Assembly (NCBI RefSeq): GCF_023898315.1
Contig: NC_064621.1
Span: 125,277,521 to 125,341,520, forward strand
DNA: 64,000 bases
Reading direction: 5' to 3'
Origin: Schistocerca nitens
Taxonomy: Eukaryota > Arthropoda > Insecta > Orthoptera > Acrididae
Positions within the stretch are counted from its first letter, which is position 1, and the number at the start of each line of letters is the position of its first letter. This document shows, piece after piece, positions 11,256 to 24,090 of the stretch. The translations under genes and the position numbers were made by a program. The notes under the pieces were generated by a model. That model did not search any database and was not told the DNA's origin. It saw only the letters and a program-made list of their open reading frames with translations.

Positions 11256-12072
11256 ATGCTTGCTGTAGTATATCGAGAGGTTGTAACAATGGAAAATTGT
11301 ACTGAAATGCAGGAGGATCTGCAACGAATTGACGCATGGTGCAGTGAATGGCAACTGAATCCCAATGTAGACAAGGGTAATGTGCTGCGAATACATAGAA
11401 AGAAAGATACTTTATCATTTAGCTACACTATAGCAGGTCAGCAACTGGAAGCAGTTAATTCCATAAATTATCTGGGCTTAGGCATTAGGAGTGATTCAAA
11501 ATGAAATGACCATATAAAGTTGATCGTCGGTAAAGTAGATGCCAGACTGACATTCATTGGAAGAATCCTTAAGAAATGCAATCCGAAAACAACGGAAGTA
11601 GGTTACAGTACACTTGTTCGCCCAATGCTTGAATATTGCTCACCAGTGTGGGATCCGTACCAGACAGGGTTGATAGAAATAGAGAAGATCCAACGGAGAG
11701 CAGCGCGCTTCGTTACAGGATCATTTAGTAATCGCGAAAGCGTTACGGAGATAACAAATAAACTCTAGTGGAAGACTCTACAGGAGAGACGCTCAGTAGC
11801 TCGGTACAGGATTTTGTTGAAGTTTCGAGAACATAACTTCACCGAGGAGTCAAGCAGTATATTGCTCCCTCCTACGTATATCTCGCGAAGAGACCATGAG
11901 GATAAAATCATAGAGATTAGAGCCCACACAGAAACATACCGACAATCCTTCTTTCCGCGAACCATACGAGACTGGAATAGAAGGGAGTACCGATAGAGGT
12001 ACTCAAGGTACCCTCCGCCACACACCGTGAGGTGGCTTGCGGAGTATGGATGTAGATGCAGATGTAGACTTG
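11256..12072 (+). pseudogene. CR1/L2-like LINE, 3' fragment
   Basis: 3' end of the same LINE family as the long ORF at 51050-52957. The copy is 5'-truncated just after the RT active site (it resumes at VVYREV). It keeps YLGLGIRSD, RILKKC, LVRPMLEYCSPVWDPYQ, QRRAARFV, and the C-terminal LLPPTYISRRDH and FFPRTIRDWNR. The frame is continuous but has stops at 11502-11504 and 11766-11768. After the ORF comes the family 3' end, CCTCCGCCACACACCG, and a GATGYA-repeat tail up to about 12072. Confidence 0.88.
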
Positions 12073-12776
12073 GAATAATGGTCCTCGCTCGGTCACGCCA
12101 CAATTGGCCACTTGGAGTATGGACACCAGCCTAACTATACATCAGAATCCTGACTTGGAGCACAGACTGGCCAAGAAATCTGCAACCAACATTCTGCAGT
12201 ACCTCGCCAAGAACCAAGTAACCCTGGAGTCGAAATACTGTACACCTACGACAGCTCTCTTTAGAGAGACGCCAAACACATGCTACCAATTCGATAACCT
12301 GACACAGAATGGAGTATAGGATTTCCAATCCCCAGTGCTAGTATGCTGTTGTGATAGCACTGCAGCCAGAGAAGGCATGATTGGACTTAAAATGCCAGGC
12401 AGTCACGGAGGATGCAGGAACCACCGAATGACACGGAGTCAAAATGAAAAATCTAGTTACTCCAAGTTGGAAAGTGTGGTGGCTGTCAAGCTACAAAGCA
12501 CTTGTCCTTACGTTTTGACTGAATAATCCTCCACCGACGTAGCCTGTAATATTGTGCAACACTCATCACTGTCGAGCGCAGTTAGGGGGAACGGACAGGA
12601 GACTCATGGATGTTGGCTCACGTCACCTCTGCCACATTCACTGTACAGAGCCATCTCGGGTGGAGACGGGACACGTGCTTTGCTGGAGACAACCTCTCAG
12701 GTCGACAGCCTGCGTTTACCTGGGCTCCAGTGTTGGTGGAAGAGCACAGTATGAGGTAACATAGTCACCGAATTCA
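12073..12776. other. No gene recognised; diverged repeat
   Basis: Short frames only. A segment at about 12465-12640 resembles 13670-13900 at low identity, so both may derive from one unidentified old repeat. Confidence 0.4.
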
Positions 12777-12937
12777 CCAGAGGTGGTTGTTCTGGATACT
12801 GATTTCTCAGGATCTATGCACCCAAATTGCGTGAAAATGTTATCACATGTCTGTTCTAGTATAGCATGTTTGTACAATGAATACCCGTTTATCATCTGCA
12901 TTTCTTCTTGGTGTAGCAATTTTAATGGCCAGTAGTG
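12777..12937 (-). mobile_element. Terminal fragment of the Tc1-A element
   Basis: Matches, in reverse orientation, the left ends of the Tc1 elements at 30763 and 47450: the GGCCATTAAAATTGCTACACC terminal repeat and about 140 bases beyond. TA follows the end at 12938-12939. The rest of the element is absent. Confidence 0.85.
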
Positions 12938-12939
12938 TA

Positions 12940-14517
12940 TGTCCGCCACGCACTCTAAAATTGTTCATACAAGTGTCTTTCTTTATTGAATATGTCGTTA
13001 CAGATGTATGTGTGCATGTGTTTCCTGCTGAAATCATCACATATTTCAGAAATGTTCACCTCTAAGCGCTGACAGTTTTACTGGATTACAGTGCGTGAGA
13101 ATCATCCAATGACAATGAAAACATACTTCAACAACGAGAATACCATCCACTTAGCGACTCACATCTCACACCTCGCTAAAGTATTGTTATTCCATGGTCT
13201 GGTATGTTTTACGCAAATGATAATGACATCAGCCTTTTCCAATGATTCTATGATGTCAAAATCGAAGATTGCAATGCTAAACGACTGACCTAGAATACTA
13301 CCTCTATGACATTAGAATCCAAGACTTGGACTGCTAGCACTGGCTCTATGAAATCACAATCGAGCTCTGCCCTCTCATCCTGTTTATAACTATGTAGAGT
13401 TCCGACATATGGGCCTCCCTGAGGTCTATAGTCACAGCGTGCTGTTTCTCAAAACATTATGTTTGGATCTCTTCAGTTTATATCTTGAGCAAACATAGGG
13501 AGGGAAAGACCACTCTCCCACATAATGGCTTGCTTCTGCCACAGCAGGTTCAGTTATGTTATACTCCAGCAACTCTCCACATCCCATTAAACATTAAAAG
13601 TTAGAGTTTAAATAATTACCCCTTCACACCAGCTAATATAAGTTCAAATGGTAAGAAAGTCCACCTAGATCACGTTTAAAATGATGGGAAGTCTACTCGC
13701 TGTCAAACCATCGAGCACTCTTCCTAACTTTAAAACTGAATAGCACACTGATGCACTCGATGACACACATCATTGTCTTATGATGCTGGGGAAATGACTA
13801 GGAGAAGTATTGACCTGAAACATTATCTGAACCCCGCTAAATCGATACTAAATTGAACACAGCTCACGTCACCAGCCCACGTCACATATGCCACACCTCA
13901 CTGCATGTCCAATATCTGTGGCTCGCAGTTTGATACATTTTTATGCAAAGCGTAATGACGCAAAGACGTTAAAGAGCAGCTGTTATAGGTGGAGGCAGGA
14001 TAGCTAAGAACTTCATACAGCATATTGTACTTTTGTTCGATATAGTAGGATCCGAACCTTTATGTATCTAAACAAATGCTGAGTGTGGACATCGCAATAG
14101 CGCACATCTGATATTTCATATCAGCCAGTAGCCAGGAACGCTAACTCTGTTTTCCAACAAGTACTAGACAACATAGTTCAAGATTTATCGACCCAGCTTC
14201 TAGATGCACAGTGTGATCTTCTTATAATCCCACAGGCCCGTCGAAGAAAATGCTTGCACAGTCTACATCACACAAAGCATATAGCATAGGTTCTTGCTTT
14301 CAGTGAGAAAAATGCCTAACAGTGACGTGGAACTCCTAATAACAGCTTACAAATATATACCTTAAGTCATGGAAGCTTATATGTTGGTCTAAAAACCACA
14401 ACAGTCATGGCTGAAGTCAGATGTCAATACAGGTGAAGGATTAGACAGTAGTCCTCTAAGCCGGTAGGCATTTGATGAATCTGTTGTGAGACCTATTTCC
14501 AGCAATACACCTCTTAC
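12940..14517. other. No gene recognised
   Basis: No frame with recognisable protein similarity. Contains the second copy (about 13670-13900) of the diverged repeat noted near 12465-12640. Confidence 0.45.
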
Positions 14518-14529
14518 TAACGCTATTTG

Positions 14530-14723
14530 CCGGCCGGTGTGGCCGTGCCGTTCTGAGCGCTTCAGTCTGGAACCGCTACGGTCGCAGGTTCGAATCCTGC
14601 CTCGGGCATGGATGTGTGTGATATCCTTAGGTTAGTTATGCTTAAGTAGTTTTAAGTTCTGGGGGACTGATGACCTCAAATGCTAAGTCCCATAGTGCTC
14701 AGAGCCATTTGAACCATTTGAAT
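14530..14723 (+). mobile_element. Class II tRNA-derived SINE, deleted head
   Basis: SINE with perfect 12-bp duplications TAACGCTATTTG at 14518-14529 and 14724-14735. The B box and tail are normal. About eight bases (CGCGACCG in relatives) are missing from the head, removing one arm of the variable-arm hairpin. Confidence 0.92.
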
Positions 14724-14735
14724 TAACGCTATTTG

Positions 14736-16378
14736 TTGTGCACAACACTTTAAAAGCCATAATCATCTGGGTAGTCTCACGTCTGGTGTTCGATGAAAAT
14801 GACGTTGTATGGAAGGATTTACAATTATAGGAAGTTTCTAAAGAATTGCAGGAAACTAAAGCTAAATCTATGATAATGGCTGTAACACAACTCCATAGGA
14901 AAATGTGACGCATGCTTCAGGAACTTAAACGGAACTCCATTGAAGAACAAAGAGGTAGTTCTCGCAAAACCATTTCGTGTAAAGGGACGTGAATATCAGA
15001 ACGGAAGGAGGACGCCACAACCAAGCGTGACTTAAAGAATCCAGAATTTAATTGCGTACACAGTATAGCACACACAGTGAATTTTACTACAAATTTAAGC
15101 GGTTCTGTTGTGTTTTCTCTGTAATAACTGTTATGTAGTACCACATTTCGTAGAGAACTGACCGTTAACAGTATGTATGTGCATGGTCATTAAATGAAAG
15201 GTGTGGGAGGTAGGTTTCCTGATAAACCTTCCCTTATATTGATCCAGCAGTTTGTCATAGTCGACCTATCCCCTGGAACATTATTTTGATTGTGTGTTAA
15301 GCATCAGCACTGCAACTTCAAGAGAGTCCTCACCTAAATTGTGGGATTGTATGGCAATGTAAGACTGGAAACTCCAGGCTGATCCGTGATGGGTGAAGCC
15401 AGAAACAATCATCGGTCACAGGTGGAAGCTGTTGATGGAAATGTCTCCTATCTCTGTAAGTACGTATACAACCGTATTACACATGCGAGAACGGTTGTCA
15501 TACAAGCCAGTGACACAATATTAAGCTATGTCATCAGTACTAAAAGACCTGAATGAGGTCAAAATAGGAGCTAAACGTCACAAGTGTGCAGAGATACTGT
15601 ATAAAGTATTACGGCAACATATATAGCCCTATGATACATTGGAGGAGCAGGTCACACATAATTTTCTGCAGACTTTCCTTTGGGGAAGAATGTTGTTTCT
15701 AGTCTGGCTCTACATCAGCTAGCTAGAGTTGGTAACTTGCATGACCATGTTTAAACTAGAAACACATTCCATCAGCAACTTATAGCAGAGATACTTGCAA
15801 CCCTGTACTATTTTCAGTCTACAAACATGTGTCTGACATGCCCAGAATGTAACACAGTAAACCACATGCAAGCTTACTAACCTGCATAGGCCTATTCCAT
15901 CGACATCTCCTACAGTTTCCACTGTAATGACCGACAAGTGTACTTTAACTTGCAACTTTGGTCAGTAGTACTCACATATGTGCCTTGTAACTTTATAGAA
16001 CCAATTTTCAAGTGTTTTTTTTTTTATAAATAATGTCAGAAGCCATAATGGTCTGTGTATTGTCATAAAATGAAGCGTCTAAGTGTTACATCTTCTCGTA
16101 CTGCTTCTTGCTGTTTCCTCCAAATTATGACCATTATGCGGTATCCTATCAAATTGCTGCAGTTTTGGGGAGAGTCTGCGACAAACTCGAGTGTCAAGAT
16201 GTTAAATTTGCGACTAGGGAGCGAACAGATGTATGACGTTCTAAGCAAAGTAGCCACAAGCTATAGGGAAAGTATTTTAATTAACAAGATGTAGGAGAAA
16301 ATGTTGAAAAGTAAGTTCAAGTTCGAGAGAAATAGGTGGTAACACAAAGTCACAACGCTACTAACCTACAACTCATTA
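14736..16378. other. No gene recognised
   Basis: Intergenic or intronic sequence with short random frames on both strands. No repeats or RNA genes recognised. Confidence 0.5.
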
Positions 16379-16380
16379 TA

Positions 16381-17147
16381 CAGGGTGTTACAAAAAGGTA
16401 CGGCCAAACTTTCAGGAAACATTCCTCACACACAAAGAAAGAAAATATGTTATGTGGACATGTGTCCGGAAACGCTTACTTTCCATGTTAGAGCTCATTT
16501 TATTACTTCTCTTCAAATCACATTAATCATGGAATGGAAACACACAGCAACAGAACGTACCAGCGTGACTTCAAACACTTTGTTACAGGAAATGTTCAAA
16601 ATGTCCTCCGTTAGCGAGGATACAGGCATCCACCCTCCGTCACATGGAATCCCTAATGCGCCGATGCAGCCCTGGAAAATGGCGTATTGTATCACAGCCG
16701 TCCACAATACGAGCACGAAGACTCTCTACATTTGGTATCGGGGTTGCGTAGACAAGAGCTTTCAAATGCCCCCATAAATGAAAGTCAAGAGGGTTGAGGT
16801 CAGGAGAGCGTGGAGGCCATGGAATTGGTCCGCTCTACCAATCCATCGGTCACCGAATCTGTTGTTGAGAAGCGTACGAACACTTCGACTGAAATGAGCA
16901 GGAGCTCCATCGTGTATGAACCACATGTTGTGTCGTACTTGTAAAGGCACATGTTCTAGCAGCACAGGTAGAGTATCCCGTATGAAATCATGGCGGTGAA
17001 TCGAGGAAGTACAGTACATACTGGTGAAACTAAAATGAGCTCTAACATGGAATTTAAGCGTTTCCGGACACATGTCCACATAACATCTTTATTTGTGTGT
17101 GAGGAATGTTTCCTGAAAGCTTGGCCGTACCTTTTTGTAACACCCTG
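16381..17147 (-). mobile_element. Internally deleted mariner-type element
   Basis: Ends are long inverted repeats. CAGGGTGTTACAAAAAGG starts the left end at 16381, and its complement ends the right end at 17147. Similarity extends over roughly 100 bases. TA duplications sit at 16379-16380 and 17148-17149. At 767 bp it is about half the length of intact relatives. The N-terminal coding part is missing, so it could move only with transposase supplied by another copy. Confidence 0.9.
16583..17010 (-). pseudogene. C-terminal transposase remnant
   Basis: Catalytic-domain remainder of the element above: a LPVLLEHVPL block, FIHDGAPAHFS with the second catalytic Asp, and RFGDRWIGR. A frameshift follows, then HLWGHLKALVYATP and the C-terminal GGHFEHFL. 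An internal TGA also interrupts it. The first catalytic Asp and the DNA-binding domain are deleted. Confidence 0.85.
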
Positions 17148-17301
17148 TATATGTCGAAGAAGAACCGAGAGCCTCATCGATATTCCAGACATTTGCTCCA
17201 ACATATCACCAATTTTAAGGCCAGCTAACTCCAACTAACAGGGTAAGGTCATGGATCTATTAGACGCTTTTCAGCTAATTATACCCATTTCCCTCCTGCT
17301 A

Positions 17302-17500
17302 GCCGGCCTTTGTGGTCGAGCGGTTCTAGGCGCTTCAGTCCGGAATCGCGCTGCTGTTACGGTCGCAGGTTCGAATCCTGCCTCGGGCATGTATGTGTGT
17401 GATGTTCTTAGGACAGTTAGGTTTAAGTAGTTCTAAGTCTAGGGGACTGATGACCTCAGATGTTAAGTGCCACAGTGCTCAGAGCCATTTGAACCATTTG
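17302..17500 (+). mobile_element. Class II tRNA-derived SINE
   Basis: Head GCCGGCC, B box GGTTCGAATCC, tail AGAGCCATTTGAACCA. No clear target duplication is visible, and the variable-arm sequence is diverged, so it is likely an older copy. Confidence 0.88.
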
Positions 17501-19107
17501 AGAAATGGTTTGCAGTCTTCACGGAGATGAACTTGAGAAATTTACCACGTTAAATGTTACGCACACACACACACACACACTTTCAAGTTACTCATTTTTT
17601 GTAGTCATCATTCAGCAAGATATTGAAGGCTGCAGGACACTTTAGAGCAGAACAGTCACGTACAACTGTACTGAACATATTGGAATTAAAGTATGAACAG
17701 GTGAATCACACAAGGTGTTTGTGGCAGGGTTTGTAGCGAGGTGGAGGCGGTAGCAGTGTGCAGAGACCGATCGTTCCGTCGTATTCCTCTAACACAACAG
17801 GATACAGTCGTGTTCTAAAATTAGACTATGTTTAAGTGTAATATCGTATAGTCTTAGGGATATGTCTGAAACAAACTTCGAAAAAAAAAAACATGTGGCC
17901 TGTTGACCCAAGAGGATTTCTCTGGCACGGCACATGATCTGGCCCAGCATGACACTGCACTGCACTGCGTGTAAGGTGCGGCAGAGCTAACAGAAGTTGG
18001 TATCTGAGAGTTAACCGACGGTCAGCGCTGTGCAGTATTGTGGGGACGGAGGGGGACGGGGACAACAGTGTATAAATAAATATACAAGTAAATCCCTCAG
18101 ACGTTGCTTTTTTACTCCCAGAGACATATGACAGCGACGGGAGTTTGACAACCATACAGGCTACATTGGTGGACTATTCAGCTTTATGGTTGTGATGAGT
18201 GCTTTATAGTTTCAAAGCTATCACATTAAACTTGCTTGAGAGAATTTTTAATTTTGTCTTACGTCGTTTGGGTGAAAGTGCGAGTGTGATTCTTAGATTT
18301 TTCATGTTTCGCTGTCAATTTAACGCCAGTCATGCAAGTTGGGGCTGCAGTGCAGTCACAATAGCATTCTAGTGCTAGGAACCGGAAATTGGACACTCCA
18401 CTCTGCAGTAATTTGTCGAATTGGTAGTAAGTGTGTTGCTGTCAGCGATGCATGGTGGATTCTGACGTCGTAGTGATGCTGGTGCTCACATTCCCGTTGT
18501 CGGATCCTGATGTCACACAGCCAGGGCCAACGTTCCAAGTCAGCCAGCATGACAATACATCTTGGATTTACTTCCAGCTTATACATAGAACAACAGCGCT
18601 CCTTTCATAGGAAGCACACTAGCGCTATTGGTCTTTTTTTAAATTTTCTACCAAAATTTGAATTTCCTGACAAATTTAGAACTTCCAGCCTTTTAACACA
18701 TAGTGCCGTTGACGTTTGTCATGGGGGATGTGGGAAGGAGTGCGGCAATCTCATGACCCATTGATAACATCATCAGTGACACATACTTTCTGAGAACCTG
18801 CCCAGAATAGCTACTTATGAATACAGATACCGACACATTAATCCTAGCAATACCAACATATTTTCCATAACGTGTGCCACCAAGGGCACCAAGTACTTTA
18901 TGCACACCACAAAATATTAAAAAAACTAATTTCGTTAATTTTATAAGCTCTTATTAAAAATGTTGATGTATGAGAAGGGCCCAGAATCTCAAAATATCTA
19001 TTAGCACAATCTTACCTGTATCAACGCATTTCCCATAACGTGTACACATAGAAGACGGCTACTTTAGGACCATCGCAAAAAAAAGTTAAGGAAATACAGA
19101 TCTCCTT
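17501..19107. other. No gene; (CA)n and possible LTR
   Basis: Holds a (CA)n run at 17562-17580. Around 17880-18165 a stretch with a TATAAATAAATA box ends ...GGCTACA, directly followed by TTGGTGGAC, which resembles an LTR end plus tRNA primer site. No second LTR or coding region was found, so this is only a possibility. Confidence 0.35.
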
Positions 19108-19119
19108 AATCGTTACCGA

Positions 19120-19336
19120 AAAAAATGGTTCAAATGGCTCTGAGCACTATGGGACTTAACATCTATGGTCATCATTCCCCTAGAACTTAGAACTACTTAA
19201 ACCTAACTAACCTAAGGACATCACACAACACCCAGTCATCACGAGGTAGAGAAAATCCCTGACCCCGCCGGGAATCGAACCCGGAAACCCGTGCGTGGGG
19301 AACCAGAACGCTACCACACGACCACGAGATGCGGAC
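19120..19336 (-). mobile_element. SINE with alternative tRNA head
   Basis: Reverse-strand SINE whose 3' body is that of the common family (GGTTCAAATGGCTCTGAGCA on the + strand) but whose head differs. The B box reads on the reverse strand as GGTTCGATTCC with a CACGGGTTTCC context, and the variable-arm hairpin is absent. Duplications AATCGTTACCGA (19108-19119) and AATTGTTACCGA (19337-19348) flank it, with one mismatch. It shows that one 3' body has been joined to different tRNA heads. Confidence 0.88.
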
Positions 19337-19569
19337 AATTGTTACCGAGCTTTATTCACAATATAGTTTTTAAAGGTGTGCAGATGTGTAGCAAGTGTCC
19401 TGTACTTCAAAATATGAATATGACGTTCGTTGTGAAACGTCACATTTACTAGTAAGACCTAAATGTTTGGGTCATATTTACTGAAAAATGCAAAACAATT
19501 ACTGAATCTATACGAAGACGGTCCGAAAGAATAGATACCATCTTGATACCATCTTCATATAGATAAGGC

Positions 19570-19916
19570 TTAACGGCTAATGACCTTGTTCGGTGTAGGT
19601 AGGTGCACTCCCACTGCTCAAACTCTTATGGGAATCGATAGATTGACTGCCGCCAGTAATGAGTACAGTGTGCAGGGGCACTACAAATGTAGTGTGTGGA
19701 CAGTACAGGAGTTGGAAGTGTGGGTCTCATGGAGAGCGTGCCAGAGATAAGTCCCTTAGGCACACTATGTTCTGTGTACTGAATGGCTCAGTCGGATAGA
19801 GCATTTGCCATGCAAACAGGAGATCCTGAGTTCGAATCCCAGTCAGGGCATACATTTTCAACTGTCCCTGTTGATATTTATCAACGCTTGTAAGCAGCGT
19901 CTGGATTTCATTATAG
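19570..19916 (+). repeat. tRNA-derived repeat, unclassified
   Basis: At 19779-19855 lies a tRNA-like segment with A-box-like TGGCTCAGTCGGATAGAGC and B box AGTTCGAATCC, followed by a CAACTGTCCCTGTTGAT tail. The anticodon arm does not close properly, so it is not a tRNA gene. The upstream 200 bases probably belong to the same element, but the boundaries are uncertain. Confidence 0.55.
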
Positions 19917-20225
19917 TTATTGAATCTGGTGTAAAAAGTCATTAACAGTAACAAACTTTTTTTTTCAAAACTGTGAAACATGAAGTACATGACTGAATTA
20001 CAATATTTTCCAAAGATGTGAATAAAGTACCCCTCCCCTCCCCTCCCCCGTAGATGGTACTGTAAGGTTTAAGACGAAACAGAAAAAAATTATGAACTGA
20101 GGAGACTGTCCTTCAAAGTATAATGCTGTATTGCGTCGTGACTGTGGCAGAAGGCTCAGCTACCACTGTGAGCAGCGAGATCCGCGCTACTAATATATCT
20201 GGCACCATTTAATCCAGCTAGCACC

Positions 20226-22260
20226 TCCTCTATTGGTAAGTGTGTACCTTTTCCACTTGCATGATCTCATTTAAAGTTCTGGAGTCACGTACACCTCACA
20301 ATTGGGTTTTTCTACTACTAAAAGAGGATTATTACATTCACTCTGGGATCTTTCAGTGGGATCCTGTTCTACCATCTTTTTAATTTCTAATGTAGTGTCT
20401 GATCTGATCATTGGCTGGTCCCAGTGGAGGTTCGAGTCCTCCCTCGGGCATGGGTGTGTGTGTTTGTCCTTAGGATAATGTAAGTTAAGTAGTGTGTAAG
20501 CTTAGGGACTGATGACCTCAGCAGTTAAGTCCCATAAGATTTCACACAAATTTGAACATTGGTACTGGATGGAATTATTAAAAAGTTGTTTGTCTTCCTT
20601 GATTTTTGATTGAGCATCCTGGATTATTTGAAAATATATTTTTATACTTAATTAATAATCTAAACCGTTTTGCATTTCACTTGCTGTTCATTTGAGTAGG
20701 CCTAATTCAATCATTTATTGTAGTAAACTATTCGCCTCCTACTGTCTCCTTTTCGAGTGTACGATTCTGTTGATCGAGTGGTATTGCTGAGGTAACACCT
20801 ATTGCTACCTGTCCTTCTGCTTGCTTGTCCTGACCCTTCACATACCGTAGTCTTCCTTTTTAAATTCAAAGAGATGCAGTGATGAGAATTTCAGTCTGGG
20901 TGGATTCCTTCGAAATACTTTTAAAAACCTCCCCAACCTCGGTTATAAGAATTTGGATGTTTTAGTTTCAATGTAAATTTTTATTGTTCACTTTCACACC
21001 AATATTTTTCTTACACTGCCTGCGAAAGCCTTCCCAATTCAGGAAATCTTTAGCATGCGGAGATGCCTATTCCGTTATTTCACCTTCCAATTCTCCTGTG
21101 GTAAATCTTTCTTTAATCTTACTTTCCCATGACGAAGCTATCGCTTATTTGAAAGTTTTAAGGAAAGTAATATGGTGTACTTTACCCTCAGGTTTAAATA
21201 TGGAAAAGCAATTTCAGCTATTACTGCAATTCCCTGCTGGATATTCTGTTCGCCAGTCCTAGGCTGTAGCAAGAACTTCACATTTCCTGAGCAGGTCACT
21301 AATTCTACTTTCCTCGATGTTATTAGACTTAATAATATTAATATTTTCGATAACAACGGTTTTGCCTGCGATACTGCAACCGGAGCCCAGAGAATACTCA
21401 TCCTGCAATGTAACAAATGACATTGGCAATTATAAGTTCTCTCTGGTTGATTCTTATTACCTCTATCTCTGTTATCTACCTCCAGGACAAATATAGGCTC
21501 CATGTATTAACTCAGAAATTGTTCTGTAAATTATTTCTGCCTATCCCTTTATTTATTTAATTCAAATCTTTCTCTAATGGTCTTCTTCTTCTATCTTCTC
21601 TAAGACTGCGTTAATAGTTTCTATAAATTCTTTTCTAGTTGCATATAAATTGGCGTTTACTGCGCTACATGGATCGTCCTTATCCTTTTCGAGATACTCG
21701 AGCAAACTTAAACTCGAAAAATTTTCCCTAATTTCTTTATTTCATTATGCATCTGCTTCTTCTCAGTTCGTGATTCATCGATATGTGTCTGGAGTTGATT
21801 GCTAGTTTTTTTTATTTTCTTTGAGAGTTGCTTAGTTATTTCCTCCGTATGAGTCATTTTATTAATAGAGATTTGCTGAAAAGGCTGATTAGGCATTGCC
21901 CAGAAAGGTGCTTGGACATTTATTCAGAGAGTTGATGAAACATTTGCTCAATAAGACAGATGATTAGATACTTACTCAATAAAAGCTGGATTTATGTTAG
22001 TTATCTGCTCAGTGAGGTGATTAGATATTTCCTCAGGGAGTTCCCTTTTCTACTCTTTATTATTATTGCCTATTTTCTCCGATATCCGGTTAGACATTTT
22101 CTCCTAGAGCTGACTTCTAAGAAACTGATTATCATTGCCTGTTTCCTCCCTTTTAAATTTTCTGTTGTTATTGGACGTTAGCTCACTAAATTCTTTTCTT
22201 TATTCTCTATTTTCCTTTCACATCTCTCTCCGATCCTACTCTAGCTGCTTTCATCTTTAA
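20226..22260 (-). pseudogene. Decayed gypsy-like retrotransposon (gag coiled coil to RT)
   Basis: Reverse-strand relic read from right to left. About 22250-21560 is rich in Lys/Glu coiled-coil stretches (ELPEEISNHLTEQI, EEITKQLSKKIKK, ATRKEFIETINAVLEKIEEE), as in orthopteran gypsy gag. At 21500-21140 is a possible protease region (EPIFVLEVDNRDRG). At 20700-20560 is a YKNIFSNNPG block, typical just upstream of RT. At 20410-20226 the RT start shows NNPLLVVEKPN. A truncated SINE at 20413-20560 splits the RT region. Many stops. Confidence 0.6.
20413..20560 (+). mobile_element. 5'-truncated class II tRNA-derived SINE variant
   Basis: Starts within the tRNA-like part (GGTTCGAGTCC B box, CTCGGGCATGG) and ends CACAAATTTGAACATT. 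The body carries a variant (GTAAGCTTAGGGACTGATG) differing from the common family, so it is another subfamily. It lies between two RT blocks of the gypsy relic. No clear target duplication. Confidence 0.8.
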
Positions 22261-24090
22261 ACAGTTGAATTATATCAGATTCTATTCTTACCTAAAGTTC
22301 TGACTAGGTGAGTAACAATTACAGTAATTATCGTGCCCGAGTGTCTCCACGACTTATCGACATCCATACAGCAAATTTTTTTCCAGTGAACATATTTCAC
22401 ATTTCAGTAGTAAACGTATATATGCACAAGTTACTGTCGTTTTTAAAAAGACTCGCCGTTGTATATGACTAAGGCTGCTGTACTACCTCCTCGATGCCGA
22501 CTTCTGCTATATTGCTGACTCAGACTAGCCGCAGCTTCTGCTGCTAGATTGACTGCCAACGGCTGCAGTTTATCAGCTCCGGAATACTCTACGTGTTGTA
22601 GACGTCTGCTGCCCCCGACTGCTGCTGCAAACTGCTGGCACTGACTCGAAGACGACTGCTGCCCGCACCGACTTAGTCGTAGATTTTATTCATTAGACAT
22701 CATACACGGACAGCTACACTGAACGCGAACAAACCGAAGATTACTGCGGAAGTGAGAGAATTCTTGCACTCCAGAGACATTCTGGTGAACGGCGAACTCG
22801 GTCTTCCCACGACTAACAATCTTTCAACATTTCCTAGCTCTCTTCTCTCCTAGCGGCTTTCTGTCCACGTTGGTAGCCACAATGAGATGACTGCCCCAAC
22901 ACTAGCTGCGATATTGTGTTCCGCTGGCTGCATATTCTCTCTCTTCTTGGTACAATCTTAATAATTAAAAGCCTCTCTACCTTCAATAATTCACAGAGCC
23001 AAGCCAGTGTATCCGTGTTATGATGGGTCATTGTACACTACCTTCAGAAGTATAAACAGTTAACAAATAACAATTAATTCTTCAACGACTCAATCCAGTA
23101 ACATGAATGATGATGTTTATCGGCGGGATCACACTTCCTACGAAATTTTCTTCGAGGATGATTTCATATCTTGCTTATGCGAAATATTAATTCGTTTTCT
23201 GTTTGCCTGTATATTTCAGATTTTATCAGTCTGCCTAGTTGAGATGGGACTGTTTCTTAAATTTTGTAACAAATGCTTTTCCGCTACGCTAAATCAATGG
23301 CACGTCATTCTCATAAAATTCGATTGACCACAGATATTTTTAATAGTTCTGCTGCGCAACGTTAAGATACGTCACTTTAAACTACTCTATGCTTAAATGA
23401 CCATCGAAAACTATAAGAAACTGTATGAGTTATTACACTTCGGAATTACTGTCTTTACTTTTCCTTCAAATGTCTCATTAATCTAAAAGGACGATCGGTA
23501 AGCCTCAGAGATTTTAATGCAAGGTGAAAATTCTGCTGAAGAAAGCGATTACTTCAGTTAAAGCTAAGATAAAATTCGAAGCCAGGAAATAAAAAAAAAA
23601 ACAGTTTCTCTCGCTGTTCAGAGTTTATCACTTTAAAGGAAGACAACGTTTTCAGTGACACAACAATTCATAAATCTTCCAGGCACATCTCGCAAGTCCG
23701 AAAGCCTTTTACTGCACGTTACGTCGTGCACTAATTTGCAAAAACATTTTGTCAGTTAGTAACTTCAAATTTAATTTCAATAGTCAGCAGCAGATTAAAG
23801 AAGAAGATGTAGCCTCCCAATATAGTGTCGATGAAATGCATTTAAAGATTATCTTGTACGTAATCTAAATTCAGTAAATTCAGTATGGGTCAGCGGTAAT
23901 ATTATCACGCTAATCCGTAGACGTAGTTGACACACAAATGTAGTTAACATTCAGACAATTTTACGAATGTTGATAACAAATGATGGTCATTCAAGCTCAA
24001 GAACTTAGGCAGACTGATACTTTTTCGTATACTGATTTCAAACAACACCTGTTAATATATAAAACTGATGTAATTTCTTAGACTTTCCCG
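22261..24090. other. No gene; CTG-rich patch
   Basis: No recognised protein. A CTGCTG-rich patch at about 22470-22660 and the following 200 bases could be the LTR of the reverse gypsy relic, given their position upstream of its gag, but no partner LTR was found. Confidence 0.4.

Noticed and set aside
17880-18180. LTR with primer binding site
   Set aside because: TATA box and a TTGGTGGAC-like site are suggestive, but there is no partner LTR or gag-pol; kept only as a remark.
19779-19855. Apparent tRNA gene
   Set aside because: A- and B-box-like sequences are present, but the anticodon arm does not pair or place a proper anticodon, and the segment is embedded in a longer repeat.
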